Source: an uncultured Candidatus Melainabacteria bacterium
GTDB lineage: Bacteria; Cyanobacteriota; Vampirovibrionia; Gastranaerophilales; Gastranaerophilaceae
Assembly (NCBI GenBank): GCA_934728585.1
Contig: CAKVDZ010000002.1
Span: 1 to 64,000, forward strand
Length of the DNA stretch: 64,000 nt
Reading direction: 5' to 3'
How positions within the stretch are numbered: the first letter of the stretch is position 1; each line of letters starts with the position of its first letter. Under the pieces are notes generated by a model, which ran no database searches, was not told the DNA's origin, and saw only the letters and a program-made list of their open reading frames with translations. A program made the position numbers and the translations under genes. This document shows positions 8,950 through 17,811 of this stretch, piece after piece.

Positions 8950-8976
8950 CATTATAGCTGAATTTCAGCTATAATG
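8950..8976. repeat. 13-bp perfect inverted repeat
   Basis: Arms CATTATAGCTGAA and TTCAGCTATAATG are separated by one base. It lies between divergent genes and lacks a T-run typical of a terminator. It could be an operator, a mobile repeat remnant or a cruciform-prone site. Confidence 0.65.
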
Positions 8977-9019
8977 AAATTATTTTTACATTTATTTACA
9001 TAAACTAACAAACTCAAAT

Positions 9020-9060
9020 CACCGTTCACATCTCACTATTCACTATCCGCTATTCACAAA
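9020..9060. repeat. CACTATT-type intergenic repeat
   Basis: CACATCTCACTATTCACTAT continues to CTATTCACAAATTTT, just upstream of the mlaE promoter. A closely similar stretch lies at 62862-62900, also just before a promoter, and fragments lie at 8805-8820 and 32626-32660. Interpreted as copies of a dispersed short repeat. Confidence 0.55.
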
Positions 9061-9075
9061 TTTTAATTTTTGTAG

Positions 9076-9081
9076 TACAAT
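9076..9081 (+). promoter_or_regulatory. -10 element of a probably leaderless mlaE transcript
   Basis: TACAAT within TTTTGTAGTACAAT ends seven bases before the mlaE ATG, so transcription would begin at or next to the A of ATG. No ribosome binding site is visible. The same ATTTTGTAGTAYAAT block precedes the gene at 49227. Confidence 0.5.
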
Positions 9082-9088
9082 AGCCTTA

Positions 9089-9898
9089 ATGGAACAGATT
9101 AGGGACCTATTCAAAAATTCTGCGACATATCAATTATTTCAAATATTCGCAGATGAATTAAACGACTTTTTTACAACTCTTGGCGAAATTGCTATTCAAG
9201 GGTTGCACGCATTAAAATGCATTTTTTTAGGTCAAATTAACTGGAAAGATGTTATTGAACAGTCTTCAAGATTTGGTGTAAGCTCACTGCCAATAACTAT
9301 TTCAATTGTTAGTATGACTTCAATCATCGTAGCTATGCAGGTTGCAGGAGAAATGGTTAAGCAGGGCGGTGGAAATTATGTTGGAATGATGGTTGCACTT
9401 TTGACTGTACGTGAAACTGGTATTATTATGTCAGGATTTGCAATTATTTCAATGATTGGCTCGTCTTTAGCCTCTGAAATTGCCACTATGCGAGTTACAG
9501 AACAAATAGACGCCATAAAAGTTTTGGGTGTTGATCCAATTAAATATTTGTTTGTTCCAAGAATAATCGCTGGAACATTAATGATGCCTCCTGTTTTAAT
9601 TGTAGCATCAACTTTTGGTATTTTAGGCGGTGGTTTAGCCTCAAATCTAACCGCGGAATTAAGCTACAGAGCCTATTTTTCATCTGTTTGGTCTGGATTA
9701 TTCATATATGACATAAAAGTTGCAATCGCAAAAGCCTTTGTTTATGGTTTTACAATTGCACTAATTAGTTGTACTTGCGGTTACATCGCAAAAGGTGGAG
9801 CAAAAGGAGTTGGTATTGCAACAACAAAAGCTGTTGTATGGTCATTCATCGCAATAGTTATTTGGGATTTAATTTTCTCAATCGCATTTTTCTTTTAA
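9089..9898 (+). CDS. mlaE: MlaE-type ABC transporter permease
   Basis: Inner-membrane permease of an MCE/Mla lipid transporter that moves phospholipids between the inner and outer membranes. The 269-residue protein has the family signatures FGVSSLPITISIVS, MQVAGEMVKQGG, the cytoplasmic EIATMRVTEQIDAIKVLGVD helix and GGYVGMM-like contacts, with about five hydrophobic segments. It is first of a tight plus-strand run mlaE-mlaF-mlaD-lpxK-nth. It lacks a Shine-Dalgarno sequence and appears leaderless. An Mla system plus LpxK implies an outer membrane. Confidence 0.93.
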   Translation: MEQIRDLFKNSATYQLFQIFADELNDFFTTLGEIAIQGLHALKCIFLGQINWKDVIEQSSRFGVSSLPITISIVSMTSIIVAMQVAGEMVKQGGGNYVGMMVALLTVRETGIIMSGFAIISMIGSSLASEIATMRVTEQIDAIKVLGVDPIKYLFVPRIIAGTLMMPPVLIVASTFGILGGGLASNLTAELSYRAYFSSVWSGLFIYDIKVAIAKAFVYGFTIALISCTCGYIAKGGAKGVGIATTKAVVWSFIAIVIWDLIFSIAFFF

Positions 9899-9910
9899 GG
9901 ATTAATAATT

Positions 9911-10630
9911 ATGATTAAAGTTCAAAATTTAATAAAAAAATTTGATGATAAAACTGTCTTAAACGATATTTCATTTGAAGTAAACGACGGTGAAACATTA
10001 GCTATTGTAGGATTTTCTGGTTCTGGTAAAAGTACAGTTTTGAAAATCATTTGTGGACTTTTAGAAGCAGACAGTGGCAAGATTGAAACATCAGATGGCG
10101 ATATCGCGATGGTATTCCAATATTCAGCCCTATTTGATTCACTAAATGTTTATGACAATATAATTTTTGCACTTCGAGAAAGAAAAGATTTAAGACATAA
10201 ATACACAGAAAAAGATTTGGCTAGAATTGTTGACGAAAAACTTAAGCTTGTTGGCTTAAACGGCATTGAAGATAAATTTCCATCTGAACTTTCAGGCGGT
10301 ATGCAAAAGCGTGTAAGCTTCGCGCGTGCAATCGTTACTAACCCTAAAACAATCCTTTATGACGAACCTACAGCAGGCTTAGACCCAATTTCTTCAACCC
10401 TAATTGAAGATTACATCGTAAGATTAAAAGAAGAAACTCACGCATCTTCAATCGTTGTAACGCACCAAATGTCAACAATTACACGTACTGCAGATAAAGT
10501 AATAATGCTTTATGACGGCAAATGTGTGTACAAAGGAACACCAGAAGATATGTGCAAAGGTTCAAACGAATATACAAAACAATTTATTGAAGCTTCTTTA
10601 AACGGACCAATGAAAATGTTAACAGAATAA
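9911..10630 (+). CDS. mlaF: MlaF-type ABC transporter ATPase
   Basis: ATPase that powers the MlaE permease. The 239 residues contain Walker A GFSGSGKST at about 35-43, the Q-loop in AMVFQYSALF, the ABC signature LSGGMQKR, and Walker B ILYDEPTAGLDP followed by the switch histidine in VVTHQ. The start follows mlaE by 12 bases. Placement directly between the permease and the MCE protein supports the Mla assignment over other ABC importers. Confidence 0.94.
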   Translation: MIKVQNLIKKFDDKTVLNDISFEVNDGETLAIVGFSGSGKSTVLKIICGLLEADSGKIETSDGDIAMVFQYSALFDSLNVYDNIIFALRERKDLRHKYTEKDLARIVDEKLKLVGLNGIEDKFPSELSGGMQKRVSFARAIVTNPKTILYDEPTAGLDPISSTLIEDYIVRLKEETHASSIVVTHQMSTITRTADKVIMLYDGKCVYKGTPEDMCKGSNEYTKQFIEASLNGPMKMLTE

Positions 10631-10664
10631 TTTTTTTGATATAATAAATACAAGGTAAGTAAAC

Positions 10665-12026
10665 ATGAAATTAAAATCATCATCATTCAAAGTTGGAATA
10701 TTAACATTAATCGCTCTTACAATACTTATTTTTACTGTATTGTGGGTAAAAGGGCGCGCATTTTCTTCTGCGGAAAGAATTGAAGTTCAATTTCGCGATG
10801 TAAACGGCATGAGAGCTGGTTCAGGTGTACAAATGATGGGACTTCGCGTAGGGCAAGTTGAAGAAATTACACCAGTTATTGATGGCGAAAAAAGTTATGT
10901 TCGCTTGAAATTTGTTATTACAGAACCTAACATTAAAATTCCAAAGGCATCTACTATATCTATTCAACAATCTGGACTTATTGGTGAACAATTCCTTGAA
11001 ATTACACCTCCAAAAACAAGAACTCTTTATATTCCAACAGTTGGAAAAGGCTTGATTTTTAGAGATGACCCTGTTCAAATAAAATTAGATAATGAATTTT
11101 ACGATGTTGGATATATCAAAGATACTAGAATTGTACCAACAAAGGCAATTCCTGTTCAAATGCAAGAAAAAATTAAAACTGCAAATGCATACAGAATTGA
11201 TTATATCGTAAATCTTCCAGGACTTATTTTACCAGAATTTATGAAAGGCGAATTAATTACTGATAAAGGCGTTAAAAAGATGAGAATTACTCCTCTTGAT
11301 AACGAAGCTCTTGCTTATCCCCATCAAAAATCACCTTACACTATCATTGAACCAATGAGAATTTCTGACTTTATGGATTTGCAGTATAAAGCTGCAGAAT
11401 CATTGACAGAAACTAACTTAAAAGTTAATGAATTGTTATCTGATAAAGTTATTGCTGATTTAAAACAATCTGTTGTTAATATCAACGAATTAACCGCTCA
11501 AGCAACAACTACAATCGCAAAAGCAGAAAAACTTATTGAAACTTCTCAAAATGACTTAAATGATATGATGAGAATGTTGGATTCGTTCACAAACGACTTC
11601 AGCAAAATTACAAAACTTGCTGATGATGTTGTTGGTGACCCTAAATTCAAACCTACAATGTTTGAAGCTACAGAAGCTCTTACTAAGTTTACTAACAATT
11701 TGAACAAAGTTATGGATAACACTGACGCAAAACAACTTGGTTCTGATTTGAACGCAATTGTATCTAACGTAAATGAAATCAGCAATTCTGTTAACGTAAT
11801 GACAAAAGACCAAAAATTAAAAGAACAAGTCTTTGAAACAATGACACACGTTAACAAGGCTATGATTGATTTATCTAAGGCTTTAGAAGTTGTAAACAAA
11901 ATGGATTGCAACCAAAAAGAAGAACTTACTGAAACATTAAACAACGTTGCAGCAACAGCTAGAAATCTTAGAAAATTTACTGACAAATTAAATAAGAGAT
12001 TTTTAATATTTAGATTGATGTTCTAA
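10665..12026 (+). CDS. mlaD: MlaD-type MCE domain protein with long C-terminus
   Basis: A single N-terminal membrane helix (about residues 9-25) anchors an MCE domain at about 38-120 (VQFRDVNGMRAGSGVQMMGL), which forms the lipid-conducting ring in this family. Classical MlaD has about 180 residues; this one has 453, with a long helical C-terminal region rich in Asn, Thr, Lys and Leu from about 240 that probably forms a coiled-coil tube or needle across the periplasm. Long MlaD forms occur in cyanobacteria and other diderms. AAGGTAAG lies upstream of the ATG. Confidence 0.9.
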   Translation: MKLKSSSFKVGILTLIALTILIFTVLWVKGRAFSSAERIEVQFRDVNGMRAGSGVQMMGLRVGQVEEITPVIDGEKSYVRLKFVITEPNIKIPKASTISIQQSGLIGEQFLEITPPKTRTLYIPTVGKGLIFRDDPVQIKLDNEFYDVGYIKDTRIVPTKAIPVQMQEKIKTANAYRIDYIVNLPGLILPEFMKGELITDKGVKKMRITPLDNEALAYPHQKSPYTIIEPMRISDFMDLQYKAAESLTETNLKVNELLSDKVIADLKQSVVNINELTAQATTTIAKAEKLIETSQNDLNDMMRMLDSFTNDFSKITKLADDVVGDPKFKPTMFEATEALTKFTNNLNKVMDNTDAKQLGSDLNAIVSNVNEISNSVNVMTKDQKLKEQVFETMTHVNKAMIDLSKALEVVNKMDCNQKEELTETLNNVAATARNLRKFTDKLNKRFLIFRLMF

Positions 12027-12028
12027 TT

Positions 12029-13039
12029 ATGAATTTGAAAACTGAAATAACAAAAATACATTATGACAAAAATTCTAAAAGTTTGCTTTTACCAATTTTA
12101 GAATTTTTTGCCTATTTTTACGAAAAAATCACTGAATTTCGTAATTTTTTATATGATAATAACTATTTAAAATCAGAAAAAGTCGATGCATTTGTAATTT
12201 CAGTCGGAAACCTTACTACAGGCGGAGTTGGGAAAACTCCAGTAGTTGCAGAAATTGCAAAGTACTATCTAAAACAGGGTAAAAAAGTTGCAATAATCTC
12301 TCGCGGATATGGCGGAAAGCTTTCAAACAAAGAACCTCGCGTAGTGGCGCTTAATGGAGAAATCTTCCACACAGCCGAAGAAGTCGGAGATGAACCTTTT
12401 TGGTTTGCTCAAAATATTGAGGGCGTAGCTGTTGTAACTTGTGCAAGTAGAGTTAAGGCTGCAAACAGCATAATCAGATGCTATCACCCAGATGTAATCC
12501 TTCTTGATGACGCATTTCAACACAGAAAAATTCAACGCGACTTAAATTTAGTACTTGTTGACAGTGAAAAACTTTTCGGAAATGGGAAACACTTGCCAGC
12601 AGGACCTTTGAGAGAAAATTTAAATGGTTTAAAACGTGCAGACAAATTAATCGTAATGAACAAAACTTGCGAGGATATTGATGCCAATATTCTATCTTCT
12701 TTATTTGATAAGCGAAAAACCGTTATTTGCAAGGTCGAACCAAGCTTTACATATAATATAAAAACAACAGAATTATTACCTCTAAAATCAGACGTGGTCG
12801 CGATGTGCGCAATTGGACAACCAAAACAATTTTTTGATTTTGTAAACGAAAAATATAATATTTTAGGCACAATTACTTACGATGACCACCATCAATATAC
12901 TCTTGAAGATCTTGAAGATATTGATGAAATCATTGTTACCACTGAAAAAGATGCCGTTAAGCTCGAGAAATTTAACGCAGATAATATTTATGCACTAAAA
13001 TTAAAATTAGATTTAGACGTAGAAAAGCTATTAAAATGA
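12029..13039 (+). CDS. lpxK: Tetraacyldisaccharide 4'-kinase
   Basis: Phosphorylates the 4' position of the lipid A disaccharide at the inner membrane. The 336-residue protein has the LpxK P-loop-like motif VGNLTTGGVGKTP at about 59-71, followed by the RGYGGK motif and DDAFQHRKIQRDL. Two bases separate it from mlaD and its stop overlaps nth by four bases (ATGA), so it belongs to the envelope operon. Its presence indicates that lipid A is made. Confidence 0.95.
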   Translation: MNLKTEITKIHYDKNSKSLLLPILEFFAYFYEKITEFRNFLYDNNYLKSEKVDAFVISVGNLTTGGVGKTPVVAEIAKYYLKQGKKVAIISRGYGGKLSNKEPRVVALNGEIFHTAEEVGDEPFWFAQNIEGVAVVTCASRVKAANSIIRCYHPDVILLDDAFQHRKIQRDLNLVLVDSEKLFGNGKHLPAGPLRENLNGLKRADKLIVMNKTCEDIDANILSSLFDKRKTVICKVEPSFTYNIKTTELLPLKSDVVAMCAIGQPKQFFDFVNEKYNILGTITYDDHHQYTLEDLEDIDEIIVTTEKDAVKLEKFNADNIYALKLKLDLDVEKLLK

Positions 13040-13665
13040 GTGACATAGACGAAATTGTAGAAAAATTAAAGAACGCAAACCAAAAACGAAGCGATTTCGT
13101 AAATTTGATGGACTCTTTTACAAGTCCTTATTTAGTGCTTATTGCGTGCATTTTAAGCCTTAGAACAAACGATAAAACGACATATCCTGCAACCCTTAGA
13201 ATGCTAGAGCTTGCAAACACACCAGAAGAAATGGCAAAAGTAAACGAAAAAGATTTGGAAAAAGCTATTTATCCCGTTGGATTTTACGCAAACAAAGCAA
13301 AACAAATTATTCAACTTTCAAAAGAACTTGTTGAAAACTACAATGGACAAGTTCCTTGTGATATAGATGAGCTATGCAAATTCAATGGTGTTGGCAGAAA
13401 AACAGCCAATCTAGTAGTATCAAGAGGGTTTAACAAACCTGCTATCTGCGTAGATGTTCATGTTCACAGAATTTTCAATCGACTTGGATATGTTAAAACT
13501 AAAAATCCAGAAGAAACAGAGTTTGCACTACGCGAAAAACTTCCAGAAAAATACTGGATTGATATAAATACACTAATTGTTACGCACGGACAAAACGTCT
13601 GCAAACCTCAAAAGCCAGACTGCGACAACTGTCCAATAAATTCATATTGCAAAAAAATCTTATAA
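13036..13665 (+). CDS. nth: Endonuclease III
   Basis: DNA glycosylase and AP lyase that removes oxidised pyrimidines. The 209-residue protein has the helix-hairpin-helix LCKFNGVGRKTANLV with the catalytic lysine, the catalytic aspartate in CVDVHVHR, and a C-terminal [4Fe-4S] motif C-x6-C-x2-C-x5-C. The ATG overlaps the lpxK stop. Its end overlaps the end of the convergent prepilin gene by six bases, so no terminator separates the two. Confidence 0.96.
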   Translation: MSDIDEIVEKLKNANQKRSDFVNLMDSFTSPYLVLIACILSLRTNDKTTYPATLRMLELANTPEEMAKVNEKDLEKAIYPVGFYANKAKQIIQLSKELVENYNGQVPCDIDELCKFNGVGRKTANLVVSRGFNKPAICVDVHVHRIFNRLGYVKTKNPEETEFALREKLPEKYWIDINTLIVTHGQNVCKPQKPDCDNCPINSYCKKIL

Positions 13666-14301
13666 TTTACCACCATAAATATAATAATAATAAGAGCAAG
13701 CCAAGCCTTTGCCTTTTTTAGAACAGTCCAATTTCAATAAGTAATCATCATCAGTTTTGCCAATCGGCTCAATTCTATCTGTAAAAATATTTACTGCAAA
13801 AATATCATAACCCCATTTATTTGGCTTACTTTGCCCATTTAAATCCACTGACAATATCGCAAATGGAATGGCTTGATTATTAACATTATCATTAAGCCAT
13901 TTTACACCAACAATTTTACCAGCATTTGTCACGTGTAAATTAGTTATGTAGTAATCTTCGCCCTCTTTTACAGAAGAACCATCTAAATAATATGTTTTAT
14001 AATTTTTTACATCAACTGCTTGCTTCATTCTAAAATATGGATTTAACAAGTTATATAATAAAATTTCTTTTTCTTTAGAACTTTTTGCATTTTTAAACGC
14101 AATTTTGTCAGTATCAGTAATTTGCGTGTTTATAGCTTGAAACACGTATTCCACATTTTGATAAGAATGTTTCCATTTAGAAATTATATCTAATTTTTTA
14201 TTATCCTCAATTAAATTTGGAATTACCATAAGGGCCGTCAACAAAATCAACCCAAAAACTACGGCAATTTCAACTAAAGTAAAGGCTTTATTTTTTTGCA
14301 T
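13660..14301 (-). CDS. Type IV prepilin-like protein
   Basis: A class III prepilin leader, MQKNKAFTLVEIAVVFG, with the conserved Glu at mature position 5 (AFTLVE), precedes a hydrophobic helix and a soluble domain of about 180 residues. Start at 14301 is chosen because AAGGAT lies just upstream and the leader length is normal; the frame stays open to 14370 across the end of the PHP gene. The soluble part has no recognised domain. It probably forms a major or minor subunit of a pilus or secretion pseudopilus. It is the last gene of the rny-ymdB-PHP run. Confidence 0.85.
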   Translation of the reverse strand: MQKNKAFTLVEIAVVFGLILLTALMVIPNLIEDNKKLDIISKWKHSYQNVEYVFQAINTQITDTDKIAFKNAKSSKEKEILLYNLLNPYFRMKQAVDVKNYKTYYLDGSSVKEGEDYYITNLHVTNAGKIVGVKWLNDNVNNQAIPFAILSVDLNGQSKPNKWGYDIFAVNIFTDRIEPIGKTDDDYLLKLDCSKKGKGLACSYYYYIYGGKL

Positions 14302-14318
14302 TATTATATCCTTTAAAT

Positions 14319-15179
14319 TTATGCTAAATCCAATCTTTTCTTTTCTTGAATAAGTTTGTCGTAAATCCATTCAGGAATGAAGTGTTTGCCAAGAATAATT
14401 TGACCGTTCACCAAACTTGGAGCGTGGAAGTCAGAACCACCAGTCACAATTAAACCATATTTTTCCGCCATTGATGAGAAATATTCAACAAGTGCTGGAG
14501 AATGTTTTCTATGGTAAGCTTCAATACCTCTTAAACCGTATGCCATCAAGTCTTTAATTAAAGTTTCTGCAATATCAATATCATGTGGGTGTGCAATAAC
14601 GGGAATTCCGCCCGCATCATAAATAACTTCAACAGCATCATGTGGAGTCACAGTTTTTCTTTGAACATATACTGGAGAACTGTCATTGATATATTTATTA
14701 TAAGCTTCAATAACACTTGATGTTCCGCCTGCAGAAGTAATCGCTTTTGCAATATGTGGACGTCCAATGCTACCACCATCTGCGACTTGAGATTTAATCA
14801 TATCAAATGTAATCTTTATGCCCTCTTTTTTGTCTAAAAGGTCAATAATTTCCATAGCTTGATCAATTCTGGCTTGTTGTTGAAGTTTCAATAACTTTTG
14901 AAAATCACTGTTATTTGGATCCATAAAGTAACCCAAAATATGAACTTCATAATTTTTATACAAAGTATTAACTTCAACACCTTGAATAATTTCAAGTTGG
15001 TCTTGCTTTCCAATACTTTCCAAGTACTTTTGAGCAATATCGTAAGATAAAATATTGTCGTGATCAGTTAAAGCAACAGCTTCTAAACCTGCTTCAATTG
15101 CCGTATCAACGATTTTTTCAGGTGAAAATACACCATCTGAATAATTCGTATGAACGTGAAAATCAGCTTTTTTCATCAT
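14319..15179 (-). CDS. PHP domain phosphoesterase
   Basis: A 286-residue protein of the PHP metal-dependent phosphoesterase family, most like the group including RNase AM/YciV (3',5'-nucleotide bisphosphate phosphatase). Metal ligands are visible in DFHVHTNYSDG (7-17), ALTDHDN, HPHDIDIA and GGSDFHAP. GGGGGTG precedes two adjacent ATGs; either could be used. It lies 12 bases downstream of ymdB, so an RNA-processing role fits the context. The exact substrate is not certain. Confidence 0.85.
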   Translation of the reverse strand: MMKKADFHVHTNYSDGVFSPEKIVDTAIEAGLEAVALTDHDNILSYDIAQKYLESIGKQDQLEIIQGVEVNTLYKNYEVHILGYFMDPNNSDFQKLLKLQQQARIDQAMEIIDLLDKKEGIKITFDMIKSQVADGGSIGRPHIAKAITSAGGTSSVIEAYNKYINDSSPVYVQRKTVTPHDAVEVIYDAGGIPVIAHPHDIDIAETLIKDLMAYGLRGIEAYHRKHSPALVEYFSSMAEKYGLIVTGGSDFHAPSLVNGQIILGKHFIPEWIYDKLIQEKKRLDLA

Positions 15180-15191
15180 TCACACCCCCTA

Positions 15192-16028
15192 TCAGGACGA
15201 TTCATTTTCAATGCCTTCCTCCGTTTCTTTTTTTTCATATATTATTTTTTCATTAATTCTTTTTATATCAGTTGCATTACCTGTTAAAGCATCTAAAGTA
15301 ATTTCAACTGCGTTTAATATTGCGACATTATCTTGCGCAACTTCAAATCTTTCTGGCAGACAAGTCGTCATTCTTGTAAGTGACGTAGAGTATTCCATAC
15401 CAATAACACTATCTTCTGCGCCACAGAAACCAGCATCTGAAATATATGCCATACCATTAATTATTTTTTCATCTGCAGTTTGAACGTGAGTATGTGTACC
15501 AACAAAAGCGCTTACACCTAAATCTGCACAAAATCTACCAAAACAGATTTTTTCGGCTGTTGCTTCTGCATGAAAATCAATAAAAATATTTGGAGTAATG
15601 GCTTTTATTTCTTGAATTTTGTCTTTCATAATTTGCCATTGTGAATCCATTGGTTGCATAAACACTCTACCCAAAAAGTTCATAACACATAACTTGTTAT
15701 TGCCAATATTAAATATTCTGTAACCCTCGCCACGAGTGCCAACTGGATAATTTAAAGGACGGACTAATTTATCTGCGCTGTCTATGTAATTAAATATTTC
15801 TTTTTTATCCCAGATATGATTTCCTGATGTAAAACAACCTACCCCTGCATTTGAGAGTTGATTGTAATTTTTTTGAGTTAAACCAAAACCGTGAGAAGCA
15901 TTTTCTGCATTTAAGATAACAAAGTCATATTTGTTTTTATTTTCAGCCAAGTAGTCGGTAACAGCATTTCTGCCAATTCTACCGACTACATCGCCCAAAA
16001 ATAATATTTTTAAATTGTTATCTTTCAT
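15192..16028 (-). CDS. ymdB: YmdB-type metallophosphoesterase
   Basis: A calcineurin-like phosphodiesterase of the TIGR00282/YmdB family, which in Bacillus hydrolyses cyclic nucleotides and affects biofilm and motility decisions. The dimetal-site motifs appear in order: LGDVVGRIGR, NAENASHGFG, GNHIWD, DFHAEATAEK and GTHTHVQTAD. The 278 residues include a short acidic C-terminal tail beyond the usual end. The gene follows rny by eight bases with no clear ribosome site, suggesting coupling; the rny-ymdB order is conserved in many bacteria. Confidence 0.92.
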   Translation of the reverse strand: MKDNNLKILFLGDVVGRIGRNAVTDYLAENKNKYDFVILNAENASHGFGLTQKNYNQLSNAGVGCFTSGNHIWDKKEIFNYIDSADKLVRPLNYPVGTRGEGYRIFNIGNNKLCVMNFLGRVFMQPMDSQWQIMKDKIQEIKAITPNIFIDFHAEATAEKICFGRFCADLGVSAFVGTHTHVQTADEKIINGMAYISDAGFCGAEDSVIGMEYSTSLTRMTTCLPERFEVAQDNVAILNAVEITLDALTGNATDIKRINEKIIYEKKETEEGIENESS

Positions 16029-16036
16029 ATATTTTT

Positions 16037-17569
16037 TTATTTTGCAATTTCAGTTGTTCTAAATTCTCTTACAACTGTAACTCTGATTTGACCTGGGTAA
16101 TCAAGTTCGTCTTCAATTCTCTTTGCAATATCTCTTGCAAGTTTTTGTGATGCTAAATCATCAAATTGTTCAGCTTCAACAATTACACGAACTTCGCGAC
16201 CAGCTTGAACAGCAAACGATTGTTTAATGCCTTTGAAGCTATTAACAATTTCTTCAATTTTTTGAAGACGTTTAATGTAGATTTCCAAAGTATCACGTCT
16301 TGCTCCTGGTCTACCAGCAGAAATAGCATCTGCCAATTTAACTAACACTGCCTCAATAGTGTTTGCGGTAACATCATTGTGGTGAGCTTCAATAGCGTGG
16401 ATAATTTCCATTTTTTCGCCATATCTGTTTGCAATTTCAACACCCAATTGAATGTGTGTTCCGTCTTGAGTTTGGTCAACAGCCTTACCAATATCGTGTA
16501 ACAAGCCTGCACGTTTTGCTACATTAACGTTTGCACCTAATTCAGCAGCCAACATGCCAGCAATATGACCAACTTCAAGAGAGTGTTTCAAAACATTTTG
16601 ACCGTAACTTGTTCTGTAGTATAAACGACCTAAAGTTTTCAAAAGTTCTTTATTTAAGCCCATTATGCCCATATCCAAAGCTGCATTTTCACCCTCTGTT
16701 AGGATTTTCTTTTCAATTTCTTCTTGAGCCTTGTTAACCATTTCCTCGATTCTTACAGGGTGAATACGGCCATCAGAAATAAGTTTTTCTAAAGCCAGTT
16801 TTGCAACCTCTCTACGAACTGGGTCAAAGCTTGAAAGAACAACCGCTTCAGGAGTATCATCAATAATTAAATCAACACCAGTAAGAGTTTCTAAGGTTCT
16901 AATGTTACGCCCCTCACGACCAATAATACGACCTTTCATCTCATCACTTGGTAGAGAAACTACTGAAACGGTACTTTCTACAACTTGATCCATAACACAA
17001 CGTTGCATTGTAGTTGTTAAAATTTCTTGTGATTGTTCCAAAGCCTTTTCTTTAATTTTTGCTTCATTTTCTCTGATAAGTTGCATTTGTTCTTGAGCTA
17101 AGTCATTTTTTAATTGTTCTAACAATTGATTTTTAGCTTCTTCTGCAGACATACCAGAAATACGTTCGAGTTCGCAAGTTTGTTTTTGAACTAAATCTGC
17201 AAGATAATCTTCTTTTTCAAGCAACTCGTCCATTTTCTTTTGAGCTGCAACTTCTTTTTCTGTTGCATCTTGAATTTTATCTTCTAGAGCATCTTCCCTT
17301 TGCGCTAATTTTGCTTCTTGACGAGATAATTCTTGTCTTCTCTCGCGTTCTTCTTCGTTTAATTGTTCTCTTTCTGTTTGTAAAGCATCTTTTGCCTTAA
17401 TCATCGCTTCTTTAACTAGCAATTGTTCTTTTTTGTCTAAATCATCTTGTTTTTTTAATACTTCAGCATGCAAAGCTTTATATTTTGCGCGCTGGTTAAC
17501 TAAAATTGCTGTAAATACAACAGCCAGAACTGCGACTACTACAATCGCAACTACTAAAACTGAGTCCAT
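16037..17569 (-). CDS. rny: Ribonuclease Y
   Basis: Membrane-anchored endoribonuclease that starts mRNA decay in bacteria lacking or supplementing RNase E. The 510-residue protein has an N-terminal membrane helix (about 3-22), a long charged coiled coil (about 25-190), a KH domain with GRIIGREGRNIRTLE, and an HD domain with LLHDIGKAVDQ. Length and order match the family. The AAAGG site upstream of the ATG is distant. It heads a minus-strand run rny-ymdB-PHP-prepilin. A short hairpin (CTCGG/CCGAG) lies in the leader near 17612-17634. Confidence 0.97.
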   Translation of the reverse strand: MDSVLVVAIVVVAVLAVVFTAILVNQRAKYKALHAEVLKKQDDLDKKEQLLVKEAMIKAKDALQTEREQLNEEERERRQELSRQEAKLAQREDALEDKIQDATEKEVAAQKKMDELLEKEDYLADLVQKQTCELERISGMSAEEAKNQLLEQLKNDLAQEQMQLIRENEAKIKEKALEQSQEILTTTMQRCVMDQVVESTVSVVSLPSDEMKGRIIGREGRNIRTLETLTGVDLIIDDTPEAVVLSSFDPVRREVAKLALEKLISDGRIHPVRIEEMVNKAQEEIEKKILTEGENAALDMGIMGLNKELLKTLGRLYYRTSYGQNVLKHSLEVGHIAGMLAAELGANVNVAKRAGLLHDIGKAVDQTQDGTHIQLGVEIANRYGEKMEIIHAIEAHHNDVTANTIEAVLVKLADAISAGRPGARRDTLEIYIKRLQKIEEIVNSFKGIKQSFAVQAGREVRVIVEAEQFDDLASQKLARDIAKRIEDELDYPGQIRVTVVREFRTTEIAK

Positions 17570-17811
17570 AAATTTGTATACCTTTTCTTTCTATTTTTTA
17601 CAAATACACACAATCTCGGCACATATAGCCTACCGAGTAATCATCTTTTCAGTTGTATATATTAAAAAGTTAATTGTATTGCATATATTTTCAAAAATTT
17701 AACTATTACTAATTAAATATTATCATGATAAAAACTTTTTGTATAGTTTATTAAAAAAATTTATATGGTATTATGAATTTATATAAAGCTCACTTAAAGA
17801 AAGGACGTAAT

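Noticed and set aside
8789..8974. Plus-strand open frame of 61 codons opposite the prepilin start
   Set aside because: It overlaps the prepilin 5' end antisense, has no ribosome site and consists partly of the CTATT repeat.
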